From the NCBI RefSeq assembly GCF_913775985.1, contig NZ_CAJYMB010000079.1, positions 1-46,676 on the forward strand: a DNA stretch of 46,676 nucleotides, in the 5' to 3' direction. Positions 8,489 to 16,905 of the stretch are shown piece by piece. The first letter of the stretch is position 1, and every line of letters begins with the position of its first letter. Source of the DNA: an uncultured Pluralibacter sp. (GTDB lineage Bacteria > Pseudomonadota > Gammaproteobacteria > Enterobacterales > Enterobacteriaceae). The position numbers and the translations under genes are program-made. A model generated the notes under the pieces. The model saw only the letters and a list, made by a program, of their open reading frames with translations. It did not search any database and had not been told where the DNA came from.

Positions 8489-9082
8489 ATGAGTAGTCAA
8501 GATCAGAAAACGCCTGAGGGACAAGCCCCGGAAGAGTTCATCAAGGAGCAGCAGGAAGAAGTCGAGGCCGTTGAGGCTGAAGCGACTGCTGGGCAGGTGG
8601 ATCCGCGCGATGAGACCATTGCCAACCTTGAAACGCAGCTAACCGAAGCTCAGAACCGCGAGCGCGACAGTCTGATGCGCGCCAAGGCCGAGATGGAAAA
8701 CCTGCGCCGCCGCACCGAGCAGGACGTTGAGAAGGCGCACAAGTTTGCGCTGGAGAAGTTCGTCAATGACCTGCTGCCGGTGATCGATAGCCTCGATCGC
8801 GCGCTGGAAGTGGCGGACAAAAATAATCCTGACCTGGCACCGATGGTGGAAGGCATTGAGCTTACCCAGAAATCGATGCTCGACGTGGTGCGCAAGTACG
8901 GCGTGGAAGTGGTTGGCGATACTAACGTGCCGATGGACCCGAACGTGCACCAGGCCATTGCGATGGTGGAATCTGAAGAGGTTGCGCCGGGCAACGTGCT
9001 GATGGTGATGCAGAAAGGTTACACCCTGAACGGCCGCACCATCCGCGCAGCAATGGTGTCTGTCGCCAAAGCGAAGGGCTAA
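8489..9082 (+). CDS. grpE: Nucleotide exchange factor GrpE
   Basis: 197 residues. GrpE is the ADP-release factor of DnaK and acts as a thermosensor. The acidic, disordered N-terminus (to ~40) is followed by a long helical coiled coil (~40-135) that forms the dimer stalk and a C-terminal beta-wing with [20 protein letters not shown] and [20 protein letters not shown], the segments touching the DnaK ATPase domain. Transcribed alone from the sigma-32 promoter upstream. Confidence 0.98.
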   Translation: MSSQDQKTPEGQAPEEFIKEQQEEVEAVEAEATAGQVDPRDETIANLETQLTEAQNRERDSLMRAKAEMENLRRRTEQDVEKAHKFALEKFVNDLLPVIDSLDRALEVADKNNPDLAPMVEGIELTQKSMLDVVRKYGVEVVGDTNVPMDPNVHQAIAMVESEEVAPGNVLMVMQKGYTLNGRTIRAAMVSVAKAKG

Positions 9083-9096
9083 GCGCCCCCGCTTCG

Positions 9097-9120
9097 ATCC
9101 TCTCCCGCCCGGGAGAGGAT
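9097..9120. terminator. Hairpin between grpE and corB (probable terminator)
   Basis: A perfect 10-base stem (ATCCTCTCCC / GGGAGAGGAT) with a 4-base loop lies 14 bases after grpE and abuts the corB stop. A short T-containing tail (TACTCTTTT) follows on the plus strand, so termination of grpE is likely but may be leaky. Confidence 0.6.
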
Positions 9121-10406
9121 TACTCTTTTACACTCTCCCGAATCGGCTTCACCGGCATCACCTTCACCTGCTTAATCATATTGTCCTGCACGTCGAGGAT
9201 AGTGATGTCGTATTGGTCAATACGCACGCGGGTACCCGCCAGCGGAATCTCTTCCAGCGCTTCCAGAATCATGCCGTTGATGGTGCGGGCTTCATCTTCC
9301 GGAAGATGCCAGTTAAAGGCTTTGTTCAGCTCGCGCACGTTGGCACTGCCGTCAATAATCACCGAACCGTCATTCTGCGGCGTCACTTCTTCCGCCAGCG
9401 TAGGGGACATAGAAGTGGTAAAGTCACCGACAATCTCTTCCAGAATGTCTTCCACTGTCACCAGCCCCTGAATATCGCCGTACTCGTCGACCACCAGGCC
9501 GACTTTCTTCTTGTTGCGCTGAAACTTCACCAGCTGAGTGCTGAGCGGGGTGCCTTCCGGCACAAAGTAGATTTCATCTGCCGCCCGCAGCATCACCTCT
9601 TTGGTGAACTCTTTTTTCTCGGTCATCAGGCGATAGGCTTCGCGCACGCGCAGCATGCTGATGGCGTCATCCAGCGAGTCGCGGTACAGCACGATACGCC
9701 CGTGGGGAGAGTGGGTCAGCTGGCGAACGATGGATTTCCAGTCGTCGTTAATATCAATGCCGACGATTTCGTTGCGTGGCACCATGATGTCGTTAACGCT
9801 CACCTTCTCCAGATCCAGCACCGACAGCAGCATGTCCTGGTTGCGGCGGGAGATTTGCGAGCGGGATTCGTTCACCAGCGTGCGCAGCTCGTCTTTGCTC
9901 AGCGCGGAGCTCATGGCGATATCGGTTTTTATGCCCATCGCGCGCATTAGCAGGCGGGCAATGGCGTTGAGCAGCCAGACAATCGGCATCATCAGCACCT
10001 GCAGCGGTGCCAGCAGGAAGCTGCTCGGATAAGCGACCTTTTCCGGATAGAGGGCGGCAATGGTTTTGGGCAGCACTTCGGCGAACAGCAGCACCACGAA
10101 GGTTAAAATCCCGGTGGCGATAGCGACGCCCGCATCGCCGTACAGGCGCATGCCGACAATGGTGCCGATGGCCGAGGCGAGAATGTTGACGAGGTTGTTG
10201 CCGATAAGCACCAGACTTATCAGGCGATCCGGTTTGCGCAGCAGCTTTTCAACGCGCTTTGCTGCTTTGTTTCCTTGCATGGATTTATGACGCAGCCGGT
10301 AGCGGTTTAACGTCATCATGCCGGTTTCAGAGCCGGCGAACCAGGCCGAGACGACCACCATCACGATGAGCGTAATGATTAGTGTGGTGGTTGAGATATG
10401 TTCCAA
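9120..10406 (-). CDS. corB: CorB/YfjD: CNNM/CorC-family membrane transporter-associated protein
   Basis: 428 residues. Domains in order: DUF21/CNNM membrane domain with about four hydrophobic segments (residues 8-165), a CBS pair (~200-335, with IMVPRNEIVGIDIN and VVDEYGDIQGLVTVEDILEE), and a C-terminal CorC_HlyC domain (~350-420). Relatives affect magnesium/cobalt efflux; archaeal and bacterial CNNM proteins have been shown to transport Mg2+. The start is at the conserved MEHISTTTLI. It lies 18 bases after the ypjD gene on the same strand, so the two are probably co-transcribed. Confidence 0.95.
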   Translation of the reverse strand: MEHISTTTLIITLIVMVVVSAWFAGSETGMMTLNRYRLRHKSMQGNKAAKRVEKLLRKPDRLISLVLIGNNLVNILASAIGTIVGMRLYGDAGVAIATGILTFVVLLFAEVLPKTIAALYPEKVAYPSSFLLAPLQVLMMPIVWLLNAIARLLMRAMGIKTDIAMSSALSKDELRTLVNESRSQISRRNQDMLLSVLDLEKVSVNDIMVPRNEIVGIDINDDWKSIVRQLTHSPHGRIVLYRDSLDDAISMLRVREAYRLMTEKKEFTKEVMLRAADEIYFVPEGTPLSTQLVKFQRNKKKVGLVVDEYGDIQGLVTVEDILEEIVGDFTTSMSPTLAEEVTPQNDGSVIIDGSANVRELNKAFNWHLPEDEARTINGMILEALEEIPLAGTRVRIDQYDITILDVQDNMIKQVKVMPVKPIRESVKE

Positions 10407-10424
10407 CGAAAATTCCTTAAAGAC

Positions 10425-11216
10425 TTAACTAATAAACTGCTGAAGGACGCGGCTACCGAAGTACGCCAGCGTCAGAAGACCTGCGCCAGCCATGTTGAAC
10501 CAGACGACGCGGCGGCCGCGCCACCCTTTATGATAGTGCCCCCACAGCAGCACGATGTAGACAAACCATGCGAAAATCGACAAAACCGCTTTATCGAGAT
10601 TTTCAACGCTGAAGAGGTTATGCAGGTAAAACAGGCCGGTGCAGAGTGTGAGGGTAAGCAGAACCACGCCAACCTGGGTGATGTGGAACATCTTGCGTTC
10701 GATGCTCATCAGCGGCGGCAGTTCGCTGCTGAAGGTCAACTTTTTATTTTTGAGCTGATAATCAATCCACGCCAGCTGCAGCGCGTAGAGTGCGGCAATG
10801 ATCAGCGTCGCATAGGCAAACAGCGACAGGCCAATATGTACCAGCATGCCCGGCGTGGTTTCCAGATGGGTAATAAACGCGTTGGGCATAAAGGTAGCAA
10901 AGGCGAGATTAATCAGCGCAAAGGCATACACAATTGGCAGCAGGAGCCAGCCGCGGTTGCGCGAGGCGACAATCGTCATTACCGCGCAGATGATCAGGCT
11001 CACCAGCGAACTGATATTCAGCAGGCTCAGGTTTTGCCCCATTCCGCTGTCGGGGAAAATGCGCGCGTGGAGCGCGAGCCCGTGGCAGACGAGGGCCACC
11101 ACTGCCGAAATAATCGCCATGCGCCGCCAGCCGCTGTTTTTTTGCAGCAGGCCGGGAACGATCAGCGCCAGGCTGATGGAGTAGGCAACAAGGGCGAGCA
11201 GAGCAAAAACAGGCAT
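10425..11216 (-). CDS. ypjD: YpjD (CorE), CcsA-like inner membrane protein
   Basis: 263 residues with about eight hydrophobic helices: a cytochrome c assembly (CcmC/CcsA-type) membrane domain without the rest of a Ccm system nearby. It has been linked genetically to CorB and divalent-cation resistance in enterics, which fits its position immediately upstream of corB. The biochemical role is unknown. The first helix begins at residue 2 and acts as a non-cleaved anchor. The gene is divergent from ffh. Confidence 0.9.
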   Translation of the reverse strand: MPVFALLALVAYSISLALIVPGLLQKNSGWRRMAIISAVVALVCHGLALHARIFPDSGMGQNLSLLNISSLVSLIICAVMTIVASRNRGWLLLPIVYAFALINLAFATFMPNAFITHLETTPGMLVHIGLSLFAYATLIIAALYALQLAWIDYQLKNKKLTFSSELPPLMSIERKMFHITQVGVVLLTLTLCTGLFYLHNLFSVENLDKAVLSIFAWFVYIVLLWGHYHKGWRGRRVVWFNMAGAGLLTLAYFGSRVLQQFIS

Positions 11217-11309
11217 AGGGATGTCGATGTTGGCGTGTAATTAAAGAGAAGTAGTATACCGTTACGCGACTCCGGCTCCAACCGTTGCATCACAACTGGT
11301 CTTCTGTCG

Positions 11310-11318
11310 TGTTATACT
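11310..11318 (+). promoter_or_regulatory. ffh promoter, extended -10
   Basis: TGTTATACT: TATACT at 11313-11318 preceded by TG one base upstream, an extended -10 that can work with a weak -35. It lies 64 bases before the ffh start. Confidence 0.6.
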
Positions 11319-11381
11319 CGGGCAAATTTCTGTCTACGTGTCGCGCTTAGCGGCCACCGTTTCCACCTCAGGCGAGAGACA

Positions 11382-12743
11382 ATGTTTGATAATTTAACCG
11401 ATCGTTTGTCGCGTACGCTGCGCAACATCAGCGGCCGCGGACGCCTTACCGAAGACAACATTAAAGATACCCTGCGCGAAGTGCGCATGGCGCTGCTGGA
11501 GGCCGACGTCGCGCTGCCGGTGGTGCGTGATTTCATCAGCCGCGTTAAAGAGAGCGCGGTGGGGCATGAAGTTAACAAGAGCCTGACCCCGGGCCAGGAA
11601 TTCGTCAAAATCGTGCGCCAGGAGCTGGTGTCGGCGATGGGCGAAGAGAACCAGAGTCTGAACCTGGCGGCGCAGCCGCCGGCTGTGGTGCTGATGGCGG
11701 GCCTGCAGGGTGCGGGTAAAACCACCAGCGTCGGCAAGCTCGGCAAGTTCCTGCGCGAGAAGCACAAGAAGAAAGTGCTGGTCGTTTCTGCGGACGTCTA
11801 TCGCCCGGCGGCGATCAAGCAGCTGGAAACGCTGGCCGAGCAGGTCGGTGTCGATTTCTTCCCGTCTGACGTTGCCCAAAAGCCGGTAGACATCGTTAAC
11901 GCCGCGCTGAAAGAGGCGAAGCTGAAGTTTTACGACGTGCTGCTGGTGGATACCGCCGGTCGCCTGCACGTTGATGAAGCGATGATGGACGAAATTAAGC
12001 AGGTCCACGCCTCCATCAAGCCGGTCGAAACCTTGTTTGTCGTTGACGCCATGACCGGTCAGGATGCGGCGAATACTGCGAAAGCGTTTAACGAAGCGCT
12101 GCCGCTGACCGGCGTGGTGCTGACCAAAGTGGACGGCGACGCCCGCGGCGGTGCGGCGCTCTCCATTCGCCACATTACCGGCAAGCCGATCAAGTTCCTC
12201 GGCGTGGGTGAAAAGACCGACGCGCTGGAGCCGTTCCATCCGGATCGCATCGCTTCGCGCATTCTGGGGATGGGCGACGTGCTGTCGCTTATCGAAGATA
12301 TTGAAAGCAAAGTTGACCGCGCTCAGGCCGAGAAGCTGGCGAGCAAGCTCAAGAAAGGCGACGGCTTCGACCTGACTGACTTCCTCGAGCAGCTGCGCCA
12401 GATGAAAAACATGGGCGGCATGGCCAGCCTGATGGGCAAACTGCCGGGCATGGGCCAGATCCCGGACAACGTGAAATCGCAGATGGACGATAAAGTGCTG
12501 GTGCGTATGGAAGCGATCATCAATTCGATGACGCTGAAAGAGCGCGCCAAACCTGAAATCATCAAAGGTTCCCGCAAGCGCCGCATCGCCGCCGGCTGCG
12601 GGATGCAGGTGCAGGACGTTAACCGCCTTCTGAAGCAGTTCGACGACATGCAGCGGATGATGAAGAAGATGAAGAAGGGCGGCATGGCGAAAATGATGCG
12701 CGGTATGAAAGGGATGATGCCGCCGGGTTTCCCGGGTCGCTAA
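11382..12743 (+). CDS. ffh: Signal recognition particle protein Ffh
   Basis: 453 residues. SRP GTPase that, with 4.5S RNA, recognises signal sequences of inner-membrane proteins on the ribosome and docks with FtsY. N domain 1-~90; G domain with GLQGAGKT (107-114), VDTAGRLHVD and TKVDGDARGG; C-terminal methionine-rich M domain (~300-453; MKNMGGMASLMGKLPGMG, then a Met/Lys-rich tail) which binds the signal peptide and, through SRKRRIAAGCG, the RNA. Monocistronic, with its own terminator. Confidence 0.98.
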   Translation: MFDNLTDRLSRTLRNISGRGRLTEDNIKDTLREVRMALLEADVALPVVRDFISRVKESAVGHEVNKSLTPGQEFVKIVRQELVSAMGEENQSLNLAAQPPAVVLMAGLQGAGKTTSVGKLGKFLREKHKKKVLVVSADVYRPAAIKQLETLAEQVGVDFFPSDVAQKPVDIVNAALKEAKLKFYDVLLVDTAGRLHVDEAMMDEIKQVHASIKPVETLFVVDAMTGQDAANTAKAFNEALPLTGVVLTKVDGDARGGAALSIRHITGKPIKFLGVGEKTDALEPFHPDRIASRILGMGDVLSLIEDIESKVDRAQAEKLASKLKKGDGFDLTDFLEQLRQMKNMGGMASLMGKLPGMGQIPDNVKSQMDDKVLVRMEAIINSMTLKERAKPEIIKGSRKRRIAAGCGMQVQDVNRLLKQFDDMQRMMKKMKKGGMAKMMRGMKGMMPPGFPGR

Positions 12744-12806
12744 ACTTCCGGCCGCTGCGCAATTTACCCTCGCAGCGCCCGCATTCATTGCAGGCGCCTC
12801 AGCGAC

Positions 12807-12850
12807 AGCGCGGCGTGTGGCGATTAAACCGTCCGCACGCCGCGCTCTTT
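12807..12850 (+). terminator. ffh terminator
   Basis: An 11-base perfect GC-rich stem (AGCGCGGCGTG / CACGCCGCGCT) with an 18-base loop, followed by CTTTT. Confidence 0.8.
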
Positions 12851-12873
12851 TCACCCTCTGCAGCAACTGCTGA

Positions 12874-12901
12874 TTGCATTTTCTGCAGAAATCAGTAAAA
12901 T
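12874..12901 (+). promoter_or_regulatory. rpsP operon promoter
   Basis: TTGCAT (12874-12879), 16-base spacer, TAAAAT (12896-12901). Placed after the ffh terminator and before rpsP, it would drive the rpsP-rimM-trmD-rplS operon. Confidence 0.65.
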
Positions 12902-12919
12902 TTTCGGGCTTTTAATATG

Positions 12920-12953
12920 ACACCGGGCTCCGTTCCTCGATGGGGCCCGGTGT
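12920..12953 (+). promoter_or_regulatory. Leader hairpin before rpsP, possible attenuator
   Basis: ACACCGGGC pairs with GCCCGGTGT (9 bases) followed by TTTATTC, ending 23 bases before the rpsP start. It sits between promoter and gene, so it would have to act as a leaky terminator or regulatory leader. No mechanism can be read from the sequence. Confidence 0.5.
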
Positions 12954-12975
12954 TTTATTCACACAAGAGGATGTT

Positions 12976-13224
12976 ATGGTAACTATTCGTTTAGCACGTC
13001 ACGGCGCCAAAAAGCGCCCGTTCTACCAGGTTGTCGTTACTGATAGCCGTAACGCACGCAACGGTCGCTTCATCGAGCGCGTTGGTTTCTTCAACCCGAT
13101 CGCTTCTGCGAACGAAGAAGAAACTCGCCTGGATCTGGATCGTATCGCTCACTGGGTTGGCCTGGGCGCTACTGTTTCCGATCGCGTTGCGACGCTGATC
13201 AAAGCCGCTAATAAAGCAGCTTAA
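12976..13224 (+). CDS. rpsP: 30S ribosomal protein S16
   Basis: 82 residues. S16 binds 16S rRNA in the body of the 30S subunit and is needed for assembly. The N-terminal [20 protein letters not shown] and the [13 protein letters not shown] block are diagnostic. An AGAGGA ribosome site precedes the ATG at 12976; the frame is open 12 codons upstream but would start inside the leader hairpin. First gene of the four-gene operon with rimM, trmD and rplS. Confidence 0.98.
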   Translation: MVTIRLARHGAKKRPFYQVVVTDSRNARNGRFIERVGFFNPIASANEEETRLDLDRIAHWVGLGATVSDRVATLIKAANKAA

Positions 13225-13242
13225 TCTGTCACGGTGATCATG

Positions 13243-13791
13243 ATGAGCAAGCAACTCGCCGCAAAAGCACCCGTTGAGCCGATTGTTCTCGGCAAAATGG
13301 GCTCTTCCTATGGCATTCGTGGTTGGCTCAGAGTGTTTTCCTCCACCGAAGACGCCGAAAGCATTTTTGACTATCAGCCCTGGTTTATCCAGAAGGCGGG
13401 TCAGTGGCAGGAGGTCGAGCTGGAAAGCTGGCGCCACCACAATCAGGATCTGGTCATCAAGCTGAAAGGCATTGACGATCGGGATGCCGCGAATCTGCTG
13501 ACGAATTGCGAAATTGTCGTCGATTCCTCGCAGCTGCCTGCGCTCGAAGAGGGTGACTATTACTGGAAAGACCTTATGGGCTGCCAGGTAGTGACCGCTG
13601 AAGGCTACAGCCTCGGTAAAGTCATCGATATGATGGAAACCGGGTCAAACGACGTTCTCGTCGTGAAGGCAAACCTGAAAGATGCATTTGGTATCAAGGA
13701 GCGGCTGATTCCGTTCCTCGATGGGCAGGTTATCAAGAAAGTCGATCTCACTACTCAAACCATTGAAGTAGATTGGGATCCTGGTTTTTAA
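13243..13791 (+). CDS. rimM: Ribosome maturation factor RimM
   Basis: 182 residues. RimM binds S19 and helps mature the 30S head. N-terminal barrel ([20 protein letters not shown]) and C-terminal PRC-barrel (~95-180, [29 protein letters not shown]). The chosen start [10 protein letters not shown] matches E. coli; an in-frame ATG three codons earlier lacks better ribosome-site spacing. It lies 18 bases after rpsP. Confidence 0.97.
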   Translation: MSKQLAAKAPVEPIVLGKMGSSYGIRGWLRVFSSTEDAESIFDYQPWFIQKAGQWQEVELESWRHHNQDLVIKLKGIDDRDAANLLTNCEIVVDSSQLPALEEGDYYWKDLMGCQVVTAEGYSLGKVIDMMETGSNDVLVVKANLKDAFGIKERLIPFLDGQVIKKVDLTTQTIEVDWDPGF

Positions 13792-13821
13792 ATCTCCGGA
13801 TTAACGGTAAAAGACGGCGCT

Positions 13822-14589
13822 ATGTGGATTGGCATAATCAGCCTGTTTCCTGAAATGTTCCGCGCGATTACCGACTACGGGGTAACTGGCCGGGCAGTAA
13901 AAAATGGCCTGCTGAGCATCAAGAGCTGGAGTCCGCGTGATTTCGCTCATGACCGGCACCGTACCGTGGACGAACGTCCTTACGGCGGCGGACCGGGGAT
14001 GCTAATGATGGTACAACCCTTGCGGGATGCCATTCATGCAGCAAAAGCCGCGGCAGGTGAAGGCGCGAAGGTGATCTATCTTTCACCTCAGGGACGCAAG
14101 CTTGATCAAGCGGGCGTCAGCGAGCTGGCCACCAATCAGAAGCTAATTCTGGTGTGTGGACGCTACGAAGGGATAGACGAGCGCGTAATTCAGACCGAGA
14201 TTGACGAAGAATGGTCTATCGGCGATTACGTTCTTAGCGGTGGTGAGTTACCGGCGATGACGCTGATTGACTCGGTGTCCCGGTTCATTCCGGGCGTACT
14301 GGGCCATGAGTCATCGGCAACAGAAGATTCCTTTGCTGAAGGATTTCTGGACTGTCCACACTATACCCGTCCTGAAGTGTTAGAAGGGATGGAAGTTCCG
14401 GCAGTATTACTGTCCGGTAACCATGCCGAGATACGCCGCTGGCGCCTGAAGCAGTCGCTGGGCCGGACCTGGCTGAGAAGACCTGAACTTCTGGAAAACC
14501 TGGCTCTGACTGAAGAGCAAGCAAGGTTGCTGGCGGAGTTCAAAGCGGAACACGCACAACAGCAGCATAAACATGATGGGATGGCGTAA
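13822..14589 (+). CDS. trmD: tRNA (guanine37-N1)-methyltransferase TrmD
   Basis: 255 residues. Methylates G37 next to the anticodon using S-adenosylmethionine, preventing +1 frameshifting. A SPOUT-class trefoil-knot fold: [22 protein letters not shown] and the knot loop [19 protein letters not shown] are visible, followed by the tRNA-binding C-terminal helices. [13 protein letters not shown] is the conserved start. Third gene of the rpsP operon. Confidence 0.98.
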   Translation: MWIGIISLFPEMFRAITDYGVTGRAVKNGLLSIKSWSPRDFAHDRHRTVDERPYGGGPGMLMMVQPLRDAIHAAKAAAGEGAKVIYLSPQGRKLDQAGVSELATNQKLILVCGRYEGIDERVIQTEIDEEWSIGDYVLSGGELPAMTLIDSVSRFIPGVLGHESSATEDSFAEGFLDCPHYTRPEVLEGMEVPAVLLSGNHAEIRRWRLKQSLGRTWLRRPELLENLALTEEQARLLAEFKAEHAQQQHKHDGMA

Positions 14590-14627
14590 GCCCCCGAGAT
14601 ATCAGTTTACCCAGGATAAGAGATTAA

Positions 14628-14978
<351 letters not shown>

Positions 14979-15002
14979 GATTCGCTTAGGCGACATCCAG
15001 CG

Positions 15003-15034
15003 AAAAGGGCTGACCGCGAGGTCAGCCCTTTTTT
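15003..15034 (+). terminator. rplS operon terminator
   Basis: AAGGGCTGACC and GGTCAGCCCTT form an 11-base stem with a GCGA tetraloop and six T. Confidence 0.95.
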
Positions 15035-15038
15035 ATTG

Positions 15039-15064
15039 CAAATGCGATGTAATGTACGCATTTG
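15039..15064. repeat. Inverted repeat at the element's left border
   Basis: CAAATGCG and CGCATTTG (8-base arms, 10-base spacer) lie between the rplS terminator and the end of ogr. It could be an attachment-site relic or an outlying member of the TTGCAAATGCAA operator family. No matching direct repeat is obvious at the other end of the element. Confidence 0.4.
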
Positions 15065-15078
15065 TATTAACTGCGACC

Positions 15079-15267
15079 TCATCCTCCAGCCTGAACCGCG
15101 GTAGCCGGTGCAGGTTTAACGATATAGCGTGCCAGGCTCTCGTGAGTCACAAAAGTGCATCCACACTGGATATTCTGGCACTGATGATAGCGCTCTTTTG
15201 TCTCTGCGCTAAGGTAACGGCTTGAACGGGCGTGAGCCGGCTTCTGGCAGATTGGGCAATGCATCAT
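15079..15267 (-). CDS. ogr: Ogr/Delta-type zinc-finger late transcription activator
   Basis: 62 residues, slightly shorter than P2 Ogr (72). Ogr recruits RNA polymerase through its alpha subunit to phage late promoters. Zinc ligands Cys4, Cys7, Cys30 and Cys35 have the family spacing C-X2-C-X22-C-X4-C. A strong AAGGAGG ribosome site precedes the first of two tandem ATG codons. As in P2 it follows gene D. Its likely targets are the three GTTGTG-N10-CCC sites upstream of X, V and FI. A palindrome (15314-15333) lies just upstream and could bring ogr under repressor control. Confidence 0.93.
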   Translation of the reverse strand: MMHCPICQKPAHARSSRYLSAETKERYHQCQNIQCGCTFVTHESLARYIVKPAPATAVQAGG

Positions 15268-15313
15268 CGTAATTCCCTCCTTTGCGTTGTGTACAGGAAG
15301 AATATTACGCCAT

Positions 15314-15333
15314 TAACTTGCAAATGCAAGTTA
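15314..15333. promoter_or_regulatory. 20-bp palindrome upstream of ogr, candidate repressor operator
   Basis: TAACTTGCA-AA-TGCAAGTTA, perfect 9-base arms, between the D stop and the ogr start. The core TTGCAAATGCAA recurs at 31269-31280 inside the repressor gene, and the half-site AAATGCAAGTT recurs in the early control region at 30885-30895 (minus strand). Confidence 0.6.
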
Positions 15334-15346
15334 TGATTTTCTTTTG

Positions 15347-16447
15347 CTAACTGCTTTGAAGTTCATACTGTCCTTCATCAATTTTTACTTCCAGCTCGAG
15401 TTTTGTGATGTATCCGTCGCGGGACATCACGTGGGTGACCTTATTGATGACCCAGGGCATGTTATCAATGACCGCTTTGAAGCCCACAACCTGCACCGGG
15501 GTTTCCGGAGTCAGGTCCGCCCGTCCTTTAGCGAGCGTGAAGGTAAAACTGGCTGTATTACGCTGGAGTGCGCTCCACAGCGCATCTGCGGCGATCTTTG
15601 CCTCAGCCTGGGTGGCGAAAATTGTTGCCATCGCATAGGTATTTCCTTTGCTACCGGCCGTATAAGCGGGTTTCTCTTTCGTCGCAGCAGTCAGCCCTAC
15701 CTTAGGCGTTTGCTTCTTTGGCGTACGCGTATCCAGCCAGCGCGCGGTGACCCCGCTGTAATTCAGGCGGTCGGCGGTACTGAACTTGTGCATATCGCCA
15801 TCGCTGCGGTAAAGCGTGACCGGCTCGAAAAGCGTGCCGCGCGCGTTGCGGTTTCGTCCGGGCTGGATAAGCATCAGCGTGTTCCACTTCACGGCTATTT
15901 CGGCGCCATTGCGTATTGCCAGCCGGCGCAGAAAACTGGCGTCGGACTCCTGCGACTGATCGAGATGGGCAATTTTGATCGGCGCCAGGGCTTCGGCAAC
16001 CGCTGACTCCATCTTGTTACGTGTGGCAATGGCTTCAACAACGGCACCCAGAGTGGTGTCATGCCATGACTCGTCCCGCTCTGTGTTAAACGTCCCGGCG
16101 AAGTCGGCGCTGCGCCCCGTAACAGTGACGCGGTCCGGCGTGCCTTCGTGAACAACCTGATCGATAATGAAATCACCCACGCCGATTAAAGTCCCTTCCT
16201 TGTAGCCCAAGGCCACCCTGAGCCGCTTGTGGCGCTCCGGCAGTTGGATCTCGCCGTCGCTATCGTCCAGTACCAGAGTAAAGGTATCGGCTTCGAAACC
16301 GCGGTTATCGACGATATTCAGGCTTATCAGCCTCGGATAGACATTATCGGTGATCTCGGCCATGAAACTGCCATCTTCGTGGAAGAGGCTAAGCATGAAG
16401 GCAGGCGTGGAGACTCTCGCCAGGGAGTTAGTCAACGTATCGAGCAT
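15347..16447 (-). CDS. D: P2 gpD-like baseplate hub / late control protein
   Basis: 366 residues from the ATG at 16447, which overlaps the U stop (TAATG); P2 D is 387. gpD forms the hub at the tail tip that holds the spike gpV, equivalent to T4 gp27. Typical segments are NVYPRLISLNIVDNRGFEAD, LRVALGYKEGTLIGVG and VTVTGRSADFAGTFN. An open frame 12 codons upstream is not needed. Followed downstream by ogr, as in P2. Confidence 0.93.
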   Translation of the reverse strand: MLDTLTNSLARVSTPAFMLSLFHEDGSFMAEITDNVYPRLISLNIVDNRGFEADTFTLVLDDSDGEIQLPERHKRLRVALGYKEGTLIGVGDFIIDQVVHEGTPDRVTVTGRSADFAGTFNTERDESWHDTTLGAVVEAIATRNKMESAVAEALAPIKIAHLDQSQESDASFLRRLAIRNGAEIAVKWNTLMLIQPGRNRNARGTLFEPVTLYRSDGDMHKFSTADRLNYSGVTARWLDTRTPKKQTPKVGLTAATKEKPAYTAGSKGNTYAMATIFATQAEAKIAADALWSALQRNTASFTFTLAKGRADLTPETPVQVVGFKAVIDNMPWVINKVTHVMSRDGYITKLELEVKIDEGQYELQSS

Positions 16448-16905
16448 TAGCTTACTCCCAACGCATTGCTCAGGCTGCCCCATGCCTGCTCACCCAGATC
16501 CCGCAAATCGCTAAGCATGGCTTCTGCTGATTCATCTACGCGGGTTAACTGCAGCGTGAAGGTGATTTTGCGCGGCGAACCGTCGCTGTGAAATAGCGTA
16601 CTCTCCTCGCGCAGTGAGGTTATGACGAACATACCGTAAATAATGCCGGAACCATTGATTAGCGGCCACGCTTTACCCAGCGCCGCCATCTGACGCACCA
16701 GGGAAAGTGTTGGTAAGCCACCGGTAAGCTCCGGGTAGAGTTCACCAGTGATGGTCATTGTTTCAGTATCGGGGCCAGTATATTGAAATGCTGCCCGTTT
16801 CCCTACCCGATCGTTTGATTTCCAGCTGAATCCGGCAGTGCGTGTCGTGCTCTGAAAAGGCAGCGTCTTTTGCATAAAGACAAAATATCCCAGCGCCAGC
16901 ATCAT
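16447..16905 (-). CDS. U: P2 gpU-like tail terminator/assembly protein
   Basis: 152 residues (P2 U: 159). MMLALGYFVFMQKTLPFQ and DRVGKRAAFQYTGPDTETM are characteristic of the phage_P2_GpU family, which caps or completes the tail tube. The start overlaps the end of T, and the stop overlaps the start of D by one base, consistent with tight translational coupling. No break visible. Confidence 0.92.
   Translation of the reverse strand: MMLALGYFVFMQKTLPFQSTTRTAGFSWKSNDRVGKRAAFQYTGPDTETMTITGELYPELTGGLPTLSLVRQMAALGKAWPLINGSGIIYGMFVITSLREESTLFHSDGSPRKITFTLQLTRVDESAEAMLSDLRDLGEQAWGSLSNALGVS

Noticed and set aside
12920-12953. Interpretation of the rpsP leader hairpin as a simple ffh terminator
   Set aside because: A better ffh terminator lies at 12807-12850 and a good promoter lies between the two, so the second hairpin belongs to the rpsP leader.
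15286-15304. GTTGTG on the plus strand near ogr as a fourth late-promoter motif
   Set aside because: Wrong orientation and the second half (CCC) is not present at the required spacing.
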